Part shown: positions 42,224-51,445 of the stretch, piece by piece | How positions within the stretch are numbered: position 1 is the stretch's first letter | How the letters are laid out: the number at the start of each line of letters is the position of its first letter | Source: Butyrivibrio hungatei | Lineage (GTDB): Bacteria; Bacillota; Clostridia; Lachnospirales; Lachnospiraceae | Length of the DNA stretch: 64,000 nucleotides | NCBI RefSeq assembly: GCF_900101605.1 | Contig: NZ_FMUR01000016.1 | Location: 29,754-93,753 of the forward strand | Reading direction: 5' to 3' | The notes under the pieces: generated by a model | The model's database searches: none | The model's input: the letters and a program-made list of their open reading frames with translations, nothing else | Told to the model about the DNA's origin: nothing | Translations under genes and position numbers: made by a program

Positions 42224-43159
42224 TCAATCCAAGCGGACCCATACAAGGGAGTTGGATGTAAGTCTGTGGAGAAAATTAAGGTCTACGGATGTCAGTATCA
42301 TAAATGCAATGATTATTACAAATACCAACAGCATAAGCTTTTTTTCCTTGAAAAGCTTTTCGGGACGCTGCACAGCGGAGTCGGGATCGAATGACATCGC
42401 CACGTAGTAGGAAAAGAGCAGGAATACAAGCGGCATACATAAGAGATATTCAATACGGTACTTGATAAGGAAAACTCCCAGGCAAAATGTGGATATAAGC
42501 GAGTAGAAGAGCGCTGATGCAAGGAGAGTTTTCTCTGTATATAATTTGAATGAACGTCTGTAAAGACCGGCTACCTCAGGATTGCCAATCATTCTGTACT
42601 CTGCAAAGCGCTTTGTTGCCATGAGAAATGCTCCTGCCATCCAGTAGCCAATGAGGATGCTTGAAGGAGGAAGCGAAGAATCTGTCACGACAAACCATCC
42701 CATCATAAGGCGAAGCATATTGTTTACAGATTCAGAGAGCACATCAAAATATGGAATATCTTTTGTCCTAAAAGGTTTAACGTTGTACAAAAAGCCCATG
42801 AACAAAAGGACAAGCGATGTTATCAGAAACAGCTTATCGACAAGCAGAGAAAGAATAACACCGACAGCGATAAGAGCGATATATTCCGCGATAACTACGG
42901 AGAATTTCATATTCTCGGTTACAACAGGTCTGTTTTTCTTGGTCGGATGGAATTTATCAAACGGAGCATCGAGCCATTCATTTATTACATAGTTTGCGCT
43001 TGCAATCATGCAGGTCGCAAAGAAAGCACATATCAGCTTGAAGATATTTATATCTTTAAGAGAATGCTCCGTAAGCAGGAATGCGATGGCAACTCCGGGC
43101 ATGATAAAGAAGTTTTTTATCCAATGATCGGGACGGGCAATTTTAATATACTTTTTCAT
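42224..43159 (-). CDS. UbiA-family prenyltransferase, decaprenyl-phosphate phosphoribosyltransferase-like
   Basis: 311 aa membrane protein with about eight or nine helices. The first Asp-rich motif is NEWLDAPFDKFHPTKKNRPV (residues 60-79), where the HPTKKNRP extension is characteristic of the DPPR synthase branch that joins phosphoribose to a polyprenyl phosphate. The second motif is in YNVKPFRTKDIPYFDVLSE. Other UbiA members prenylate quinone or haem precursors, so the assignment is by motif only. It lies 18 bp after a large membrane protein gene, probably as one operon that may make a lipid-linked pentose for a surface glycan (inference). Confidence 0.78.
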   Translation of the reverse strand: MKKYIKIARPDHWIKNFFIMPGVAIAFLLTEHSLKDINIFKLICAFFATCMIASANYVINEWLDAPFDKFHPTKKNRPVVTENMKFSVVIAEYIALIAVGVILSLLVDKLFLITSLVLLFMGFLYNVKPFRTKDIPYFDVLSESVNNMLRLMMGWFVVTDSSLPPSSILIGYWMAGAFLMATKRFAEYRMIGNPEVAGLYRRSFKLYTEKTLLASALFYSLISTFCLGVFLIKYRIEYLLCMPLVFLLFSYYVAMSFDPDSAVQRPEKLFKEKKLMLLVFVIIIAFMILTSVDLNFLHRLTSNSLVWVRLD

Positions 43160-43177
43160 TTTACATCTCCAAACCTT

Positions 43178-44941
43178 TTATAAAGAATATACCCATATGG
43201 TGTATGGTGAGTTTGCATCCGAGTATTCACCGATGAGCTTAAAGCCGATCTCATCTTCGTTTGAAATCTCTATTCGTGAGAATACATATTTTCCGTTTAA
43301 TTGCTCAAATGCTGATTTATCAATAAGAAGACGCTTGTCGTCAACATTAACTGTTCTTGCGGGATTCCAGATGCCGTAGTCGCTGCCTGAAAAGATATAG
43401 GCACGTGCGCCCCAATCATCGTAGTAGTTGCGGGCTTCTTCCGATTCGGAGAGCGAAGGCGCAATTACATTTCTGAATGAATCCTTATACGACTGATAGT
43501 AGTAGCTAAGGCACCCGTCCAAAGTTGCAATCTCGTTGTAAGAAAGAACGGCGGGATGGAAGCCGTAAGCCACACTGTATTCGCCTTTATAATCAATGTC
43601 TTTTTTTATCTTTTCGAACAGATCTGTTGAAAAGAAATCGCCATAGGACAGGGTTTCCGACTTCTGCCCATTAAATGCTTCCCAGGTGTTTACGTAACAG
43701 GTGTTGAAAAAGTCGTTATATAAGGACTGCGTTCCGATCACAGAGAGAAGGACGATAATTGTAAGTGCCTTTGGGACAAACGGTAATATTGCGCTTAAAC
43801 GGTTCTTGTTACTTTCTTGGGAAGCAATGTGGTCTGAAAGACGTATCATCGCGATAAGTGCTTCAACGTACCACAGAAGCGGGTTAAAAAATATTGTTCT
43901 GTTAAACTGCCATCCCTTTAAAGGAGGGACGAGCTTTTCGAATAAAGTTCTGACAGCATGATTGTTGTAAAGACCGTAAACAATGCAGTTTCCGACTATA
44001 AAAAGAAATACGAGATTAAACGGATCGATGCAGAGCTGCCTGTATTCTTTTCTTTTTATGTGTCCCAAATTGATAGCTGCAAAAGATATGATAAACAAAG
44101 GTAAAACAACAACTCTGTGCAGATCTTCGCAGTGGAAAATGTTATTTACAAAAACATTAAAGATACTGTGTAAGATCTCAGATGCAGACAGATCGTCGAT
44201 TACCATCGTGTCTCTGATTGTTGCCTGTCCGGAGCCGAATATAAGGGCAAAAAGCCTGTATTCAATGAGGATATAGCTTGCGGACATAAGGATCATCGCA
44301 ACAAAAATCCTAAAGTTTATCTTTTTTTCTTTTACCCAAAGATAAATGAAGTAAATAAAGATATAACCCAGAATAAAAGGTCCGAAGAACGTAAAGTACG
44401 AAAGCGTCGGATATAGGAACGCAAGTAGGTAATAGATTTTTTTACCGGTGCTTTTAAGTCTTCTTATTATGAATATCAGAAGAGGGAGCGAAGCAAAAGA
44501 AAACGAAAATGCCGGATAAAGCGGAAGAAGACCGTAGATAAAACTAAAGAGGACCACGGCCCATTTGTATTTCTCATACTTGTCTTTCAAAATGTCTTTG
44601 CCAAGGAGTATTCCCGAAAAGAGTGCGATCAATATCTTGAGAAAATATCCCACGATATATGCCGCAAAATTCGGAAGAATCATATACAGCCAGGAATAAG
44701 CGTAGAATTCGGATAACAGGAAATTTCTGTCAATACCGCCAAGAAGCGGGATAGTCTTTCCCTGCGAAAAGAATGCATTATTATCCTTCAGTAATTTGTA
44801 ATCGGTTATGTGAATGTCAAGATTATCGTGAACACCAATGAATGTGTGGGCTTCACCCGCAATAAGAAAAACAATGAGCTGAAGAAGCAATATACCTATA
44901 ACTAATAGAAAATACCAATTTCTTAAAAATCTCTGTTTCAT
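43178..44941 (-). CDS. multi-pass membrane protein, GT-C glycosyltransferase-like (DUF6044/YkoS type)
   Basis: 587 aa with about eleven or twelve hydrophobic helices and a soluble C-terminal domain. After the first helix an acidic loop GVHDNLDIHITDYKLLKD resembles the Asp-bearing first loop of GT-C polyprenyl-phosphate-sugar glycosyltransferases. The C-terminal part includes YGFHPAVLSYNEIATLDGC and YFDDWGARAYIF-like segments. I recall similar proteins as DUF6044; this was not checked. It pairs with the UbiA-type gene downstream, consistent with use of a polyprenyl-phosphate-linked sugar. Exact function unknown. Confidence 0.65.
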   Translation of the reverse strand: MKQRFLRNWYFLLVIGILLLQLIVFLIAGEAHTFIGVHDNLDIHITDYKLLKDNNAFFSQGKTIPLLGGIDRNFLLSEFYAYSWLYMILPNFAAYIVGYFLKILIALFSGILLGKDILKDKYEKYKWAVVLFSFIYGLLPLYPAFSFSFASLPLLIFIIRRLKSTGKKIYYLLAFLYPTLSYFTFFGPFILGYIFIYFIYLWVKEKKINFRIFVAMILMSASYILIEYRLFALIFGSGQATIRDTMVIDDLSASEILHSIFNVFVNNIFHCEDLHRVVVLPLFIISFAAINLGHIKRKEYRQLCIDPFNLVFLFIVGNCIVYGLYNNHAVRTLFEKLVPPLKGWQFNRTIFFNPLLWYVEALIAMIRLSDHIASQESNKNRLSAILPFVPKALTIIVLLSVIGTQSLYNDFFNTCYVNTWEAFNGQKSETLSYGDFFSTDLFEKIKKDIDYKGEYSVAYGFHPAVLSYNEIATLDGCLSYYYQSYKDSFRNVIAPSLSESEEARNYYDDWGARAYIFSGSDYGIWNPARTVNVDDKRLLIDKSAFEQLNGKYVFSRIEISNEDEIGFKLIGEYSDANSPYTIWVYSL

Positions 44942-45030
44942 CTAACACCTAAAACCTAAAACACAAAAACTCGTTGACCAATGAAAAAGTATAGCATAAC
45001 TCAGGCTTATTTAGGTCGTTTGAAGCGGTG

Positions 45031-45058
45031 TTCACAGTTTTTTCGTTTTTTATATAAT
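45031..45058 (+). promoter_or_regulatory. promoter of the ACT-hom-ask operon
   Basis: TTCACA, 16 bases, TATAAT. The ~160-base leader after it contains an AAGAGTTT/AAACTCTT stem (about 45101-45157) but no T-box or other riboswitch that I can recognise. Confidence 0.6.
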
Positions 45059-45216
45059 AGGCGTAATTGGCATGATTACCAAAGAGAATTGGGGTGAAAA
45101 GAGTTTTTTTGGCAAAAATAGGCCTTGCCTTTAAAACTTTAGCATGCTAAACTCTTTACGTCGCACACAAATGTCCGTAGTAGAAAAACAAGGTATTATA
45201 AATGCGGAGGTTAGAG

Positions 45217-45669
45217 ATGCAGCAGGACACAGGGTACTACGTTATCAGGAAACAGGCGGTTCCGGAAGTGCTGCTTAAGGTTGTGGAAGCCAAGAAACTT
45301 TTGGAATCCGGCAAGGTTAAGACAGTAAATGAAGCTTCTGCGATGCTTGGTATCAGTCGCAGTTCTTTTTATAAATATAAGGAAGACATATATGAATTTC
45401 ATGATTCTCTTCAGGGAACAACATTTACCCTGACATTCCAGATGAATGATGAGGTAGGTCTTTTATCATATGTGCTTAATCTGATCGCGGATTTTGGTGC
45501 AAACATCCTGACGATTCATCAGTCAATCCCGCTTAACGGCGTGGCATCGATATCAATCACGATTCAGGTATTGGAAGCGACTAAGGATATAATGGAGATG
45601 ATCTCCATTATGGAAGGCAAAGAAGGAATACATAAGGTGCACATAACAGGAAGAAGTGCAACCTATTAA
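45217..45669 (+). CDS. ACT domain protein, PheB/UPF0735 type
   Basis: 150 aa. Residues 20-60 carry a helix-turn-helix-like stretch (TVNEASAMLGISRSSFYKYK) and residues 70-145 an ACT domain (FTLTFQMNDEVGLLSYVLNL, NILTIHQSIPLNGVASISI). PheB-like proteins precede hom in many Firmicutes and may sense an amino acid. GGAGG lies 6 bases before the ATG. It is the first gene of the operon with homoserine dehydrogenase and aspartokinase. Confidence 0.88.
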   Translation: MQQDTGYYVIRKQAVPEVLLKVVEAKKLLESGKVKTVNEASAMLGISRSSFYKYKEDIYEFHDSLQGTTFTLTFQMNDEVGLLSYVLNLIADFGANILTIHQSIPLNGVASISITIQVLEATKDIMEMISIMEGKEGIHKVHITGRSATY

Positions 45670-45700
45670 ATAATCAGTAAAAAATGCATTGGAGGATGAA

Positions 45701-46909
45701 ATGGCAAAAGTAGCGGTTTTGGGATATGGAACAGTTGGAAGCGGGGTTGTTGAAGTTCTTGATACGAACGCAGCAGAGGTTGCAAAGAGCGCAGGAGAGG
45801 CAGTAGAAGTAAAGTACATACTTGACCTCAGAGATTTCCCCGGCGATAAGCATGAAAATCAGGTTGTACATGATTTCGATATTATACTTAACGATCCCGA
45901 GGTGGATGTTATCTGTGAGACAATGGGCGGACTTGAGCCTGCTTTCACATTTGAGAAGAAAGCACTTGAGAGCGGAAAGAGTGTATGCACATCAAACAAG
46001 GAACTTGTGGCTGCGCACGGGCCTGAGCTTGTTGAGATTGCTAAGAAGAACGGTGTGAGCTATCTTTTTGAAGCAAGTGTAGGCGGCGGTATTCCGGTTC
46101 TTCGCAGCATTAACGATTCACTTAAGCATGAGAAGATCGATGCGATAACAGGTATTCTCAACGGAACAACAAACTATATCCTTACCAAGATGGACAAAGA
46201 GGGCATCGGATTTGCTACAGTTCTTAAGCAGGCGCAGGATAAGGGATACGCTGAGAGAAATCCCGAAGCCGATATCGAGGGATATGATGCATGTCGTAAG
46301 ATTGCTATCCTTTCAAGTCTTATGAGCGGTGAGCATGTAAATTACGAGGATATTTATACAGAAGGAATCACTAAGATAAGCATTGAGGATTTTGCTTATG
46401 CAAAGAGCCTCAACGTTGCGATAAAGCTTCTTGGAATGTGCAAGAAGAATGAGAGCGGATTCTTTACAATAGTAGCTCCTTTCATGATTCCCATGGAGAA
46501 TCCTCTTGCAAACGTAAACGGCGTGTTCAACGCGATTGACGTTCACGGCAACATGCTCGGAGACGTAATGTTCTATGGCAAGGGCGCAGGTAAGAGTGCT
46601 ACTGCAAGTGCGGTTGTTGCAGACGTTGTTGACATTCTTAAGCACAAGGGAAAACATATCGAAGTAAACATGAATTCCAAGAAGGCAGTGCTTACTTCAA
46701 AGGACAACGCTGTTCGCAAGTTCTTTGTAAGAGTTACCGAAAATCTTGAAGATCAGGCAAAAGAGCTGTTTGGAAATAAGATAGAGATCATCAAGAGCGA
46801 AGAAGTAAAAGGCGAGTTTGCATTCGTCACAGATCTTATCTCTGAGAAAGATTTCGAAGAGAAACTTTGGAAACTTGACAGTGTTAAGGGATATATCAGA
46901 CTTTATTGA
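45701..46909 (+). CDS. hom: homoserine dehydrogenase
   Basis: 402 aa. Rossmann motif VAVLGYGTVGSGVVEVL at the N-terminus; catalytic core with CTSNKELVAAHG, FEASVGGGIPVLRSI, ITGILNGTTNYILTKM and NPEADIEGYDACRKI; a C-terminal ACT domain from about residue 325 (FFVRVTENLEDQ). It reduces aspartate semialdehyde to homoserine for threonine and methionine. The ACT domain suggests feedback control by threonine. TTGGAGG lies 6 bases before this ATG. Confidence 0.96.
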   Translation: MAKVAVLGYGTVGSGVVEVLDTNAAEVAKSAGEAVEVKYILDLRDFPGDKHENQVVHDFDIILNDPEVDVICETMGGLEPAFTFEKKALESGKSVCTSNKELVAAHGPELVEIAKKNGVSYLFEASVGGGIPVLRSINDSLKHEKIDAITGILNGTTNYILTKMDKEGIGFATVLKQAQDKGYAERNPEADIEGYDACRKIAILSSLMSGEHVNYEDIYTEGITKISIEDFAYAKSLNVAIKLLGMCKKNESGFFTIVAPFMIPMENPLANVNGVFNAIDVHGNMLGDVMFYGKGAGKSATASAVVADVVDILKHKGKHIEVNMNSKKAVLTSKDNAVRKFFVRVTENLEDQAKELFGNKIEIIKSEEVKGEFAFVTDLISEKDFEEKLWKLDSVKGYIRLY

Positions 46910-46950
46910 TGATTTTTCCCTATAAAAAAACAAGAAGAGGTTTGTACATT

Positions 46951-48270
46951 ATGAAGAAGGTAGTTAAATTTGGTGGAAGTTCACTCGCAAGTGCAGAGCA
47001 GTTCAAGAAGGTCGGAGAGATAATTAAGGCAGATCCCGACCGCGTGTATGTTGTTCCTTCTGCTCCCGGAAAAAGAAATTCTAAGGATACAAAGGTTACA
47101 GATATGCTTTACAAGACATATGCTCTTGCTGAAGCGAAGAAGGACTTTTCAAAGCAGCTCGCCGATATCAAGGCAAGATACGACGAGATCATCAAGGGAC
47201 TTAACCTTAAGCTCGATTTAAGCGATGAGTTCAAGACAATCGAAAAGAATTTCAAGGCACTTGCAGGAAATGACTATGCTGCAAGCCGCGGAGAGTATCT
47301 TAACGGAATAATCATGGCGAATTTCCTTGGCTATGAATTCATTGATTCCGCAACAGTTGTTGTATTTGACAAGAACGGAGAGTTTGACGGAGAGAAGACC
47401 AACAAGCTTATGGCAAAAAAGCTTGAGAAAACTCCCAAGGCTGTTATACCCGGATTCTACGGTGCATATCCTGACGGAAGCATCAAGACATTTTCAAGAG
47501 GCGGCTCCGATATAACAGGTTCTATCGTTTCAAGAGCCATCAAGGCAGATGTTTACGAGAACTGGACTGACGTTTCAGGATTCCTTGTTGCAGATCCCAG
47601 AATTATCGACAAGCCACCGCACATTGAGACTATCACATATACAGAGCTTAGAGAGCTTGCATACATGGGAGCATCGGTTCTTCACGAAGATGCGATCTTC
47701 CCTGTAAGAAAAGAGGGTATTCCGATCAATATCAGAAATACCAACAAGCCGGAAGATCCGGGAACATGGATCGTTGAGTCTACAGCAAAGAAATCAAAGT
47801 ATGTTATTACCGGTATTGCCGGAAAGAAGGGATTTTGCTGTGTAAATATTCTTAAGGATCAGATGAACTCAGAGATTGGATTTGTAAGAAAGGTACTTCA
47901 GGCCTTCGAAGATCAGGAAATCTCCATTGAGCATGTACCTTCGGGAATTGATACCATGACGGTATTTGTTCAGGAAGATGAGTTTATCGAGAAGGAACAG
48001 TCGGTTGTTTCAGAGATTCACAGACTTGCACATCCCGATATGCTTGAGATTGAATCGGACCTTGCCCTCATCGCAGTCGTTGGACGCGGAATGAAGTCTA
48101 CAAGAGGAACTGCGGGAAGAATATTCTCAGCACTTGCTCATGCGAGCGTAAATGTAAGAATGATCGACCAGGGGTCTTCCGAGCTTAACATCATCATCGG
48201 TGTTGACGCCCGTGACTTTGAGAAGGCAATCCGTTCAATATATGATATCTTCGTAACTACTCAGTTTTGA
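46951..48270 (+). CDS. aspartate kinase
   Basis: 439 aa monofunctional aspartokinase. VVKFGGSSLASAEQF at the start, the substrate/ATP motif FSRGGSDITGSIVSRA in the middle, and two C-terminal ACT domains (around 305-375 and 380-439; the second has RGMKSTRGTAGRIFSALAHA). It phosphorylates aspartate, first step for lysine, threonine and methionine. GAGG precedes the ATG, 42 bp after hom. Which amino acid inhibits it cannot be told. Its last ten bases overlap the end of a convergent gene. Confidence 0.95.
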   Translation: MKKVVKFGGSSLASAEQFKKVGEIIKADPDRVYVVPSAPGKRNSKDTKVTDMLYKTYALAEAKKDFSKQLADIKARYDEIIKGLNLKLDLSDEFKTIEKNFKALAGNDYAASRGEYLNGIIMANFLGYEFIDSATVVVFDKNGEFDGEKTNKLMAKKLEKTPKAVIPGFYGAYPDGSIKTFSRGGSDITGSIVSRAIKADVYENWTDVSGFLVADPRIIDKPPHIETITYTELRELAYMGASVLHEDAIFPVRKEGIPINIRNTNKPEDPGTWIVESTAKKSKYVITGIAGKKGFCCVNILKDQMNSEIGFVRKVLQAFEDQEISIEHVPSGIDTMTVFVQEDEFIEKEQSVVSEIHRLAHPDMLEIESDLALIAVVGRGMKSTRGTAGRIFSALAHASVNVRMIDQGSSELNIIIGVDARDFEKAIRSIYDIFVTTQF

Positions 48271-49061
48271 TGGATATAATCTAAAAACTTAACGGCAGCT
48301 TCGGTTCGTGTGGAATTTGCAATGATTCCTGCAACCGATGTCTTGCCTGAATATAATCCGGTCTTTTCGTAGGCTTTAGAATTATTGATAATAATTCCTA
48401 CGGGGATCGGTTTTTTCATTTCTTCTTTCGGAAGGTTGGTATAACTTCCCGTCTTTGCAGCCTCTGCACACAGAACCGCGTATTTGTTGTTCTCATCGTA
48501 TGTTCCGTTCGAGAGATAATCCTGATATTCATCGGATGCAATATATTCAATATATCCCGCATCCATGTAGAGAACGCTGTCACCCATTGCTTCAAGATCT
48601 TTTTTCGAATAATATGCTGAAAGATCGGCAAATACATCCTGTCCGGCATATTGGAAAAAATTGTTGTAGTCAGCACCGAGAACATCAAGTTCCTTAGCGG
48701 CTATGTTTGCCGTGATCTTCTGAGTTGTAGCGATGGCAACTTCATCGATGTTGTCGGGGTTAAGGACTGCGGTGGTATCTATAAAGCAGACGTTTTCCGA
48801 AGGATTTACACCTGTGGCTTCCAGGAAATCTTTACCCAGCGTATTTTCAAATGTAGAAGGCGCGGAATTTACAAGGATCACATTAAGATAAGTGGGCTTT
48901 TCGCCAAGCATACTCTTTACTCCGGAGATAATAAAGAGCAGGGCGACAACGGCCGTCATTACGTGGAACTTGTAATATTCCCAGAAATAATCCCATTTTT
49001 CCTTAAAATCCTTATCCTTCATTTTGTCCTGTTGCTCTTTGACTTCGTCACGAATCGACAT
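48261..49061 (-). CDS. single-pass membrane protein of unknown function
   Basis: 266 aa. A charged cytoplasmic N-terminus (KDFKEKWDYFWEYYKFHV), one membrane helix (about residues 35-52), then an extracellular domain with strand-rich segments such as YLNVILVNSAPST and PIPVGIIINNSKAYEKTG. I know such proteins from Lachnospiraceae genomes but no function. The second of two ATGs is chosen because AGAGAGG is 7 bases before it. Its 3' end overlaps the aspartokinase gene tail to tail by ten bases. Confidence 0.78.
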   Translation of the reverse strand: MSIRDEVKEQQDKMKDKDFKEKWDYFWEYYKFHVMTAVVALLFIISGVKSMLGEKPTYLNVILVNSAPSTFENTLGKDFLEATGVNPSENVCFIDTTAVLNPDNIDEVAIATTQKITANIAAKELDVLGADYNNFFQYAGQDVFADLSAYYSKKDLEAMGDSVLYMDAGYIEYIASDEYQDYLSNGTYDENNKYAVLCAEAAKTGSYTNLPKEEMKKPIPVGIIINNSKAYEKTGLYSGKTSVAGIIANSTRTEAAVKFLDYIHQN

Positions 49062-49269
49062 ATCCATACCTCTCTATATTTTGTAATAAAATAATGTCTT
49101 TTTGTTCCTAAAACATATATAATGTAATAAAGATTGTACATTTATTATGATATAAACGTTATTTAACTATAAGTCAACTGATTGGTCAAAAAAAACTTGA
49201 AAGAGTAGCGGAAATAATATAAGATAGTCGATAAAATGGCAGTAAGTGTGTAGGAGGTTGGATTTTTAC

Positions 49270-49785
49270 ATGATCGGTAATGACAACAGTTATGTTGAGT
49301 GTCTGGTAGCCAGTAAAGCGTCTCCGCTAGTTGTTATTCTTAAGTATGTGAGCTTTGGATTGGCTATATTTTTCTTACTTTCAACTCTATTATTAAATGC
49401 GAATATCATTTGCCTGTTGCTTTTTATCGCAGCTGTGGCAGGATATTATTTTGCAAGGCAGAATGCAGATATAGAGTATGAATATCAGTATTGTGACAAA
49501 GAAATTTCCATTGATAAAATCTTAAATAAGAGTTCCCGTAAACACATAGGAACTTATGAAGTGGAAAAGATTGCTGTTATGGCGCCTTCAGGCTCATATC
49601 ATCTTTCCGATTACAAGAATCAGACGTTTAAGACTCTTGATTTTTCGGCAAAAAATAAAAATGCTCAGCCGGATCCTACTTATACATTTTATTATGACGG
49701 CAAGGAAAAGATCGTTTTTGAGCCAAACAGCGAGATGGTTGCCGCAATAAAGGCCGTTGCTCCGAGAAAAGTCTTTACGGACTGA
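49270..49785 (+). CDS. DUF6106 family membrane protein
   Basis: 171 aa. Short N-terminus YVECLVASKASP, two adjacent membrane helices (about residues 22-62), and a soluble domain with DIEYEYQYCDKEISIDKI, SSRKHIGTYEVEKIAVMAP and ending APRKVFTD. The layout and end match what I recall of DUF6106 proteins in Lachnospiraceae; no function is known. GGAGG lies 12 bases before the ATG. Confidence 0.75.
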   Translation: MIGNDNSYVECLVASKASPLVVILKYVSFGLAIFFLLSTLLLNANIICLLLFIAAVAGYYFARQNADIEYEYQYCDKEISIDKILNKSSRKHIGTYEVEKIAVMAPSGSYHLSDYKNQTFKTLDFSAKNKNAQPDPTYTFYYDGKEKIVFEPNSEMVAAIKAVAPRKVFTD

Positions 49786-49875
49786 TCTTGGAAATTACTG
49801 ATTTTATCAGCTTTTTTATAGATATTACGGAGGGCTTCCTCCATAATCATAATTATTTTTTTAGATTGGAGTTAA

Positions 49876-51336
<1,461 letters not shown>

Positions 51337-51403
51337 TTTCCTGTTTTTATTAAAAAAACGCTGATATATGGCGTTTAATACGCATCCTTGCAGAGCGTTT
51401 AAG

Positions 51404-51429
51404 GAAACACCGATTAATTTCGGTGTTTC
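51404..51429 (+). terminator. terminator after guaB
   Basis: GAAACACCGA and TCGGTGTTTC form a 10-bp stem with a TTAATT loop; a weaker AAACGC/GCGTTT hairpin precedes it. Confidence 0.7.
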
Positions 51430-51445
51430 TTATAGATAAACAGGG

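Noticed and set aside
44942..45216. T-box or threonine/methionine riboswitch before the hom operon
   Set aside because: The leader has one simple stem but no T-box sequence (AGGGTGGNACCGCG type), no specifier structure and no SAM-riboswitch core.
48261..48270. Regulatory overlap of aspartokinase and the convergent membrane gene
   Set aside because: Ten-base tail-to-tail overlap is common and carries no visible hairpin; no special meaning inferred.
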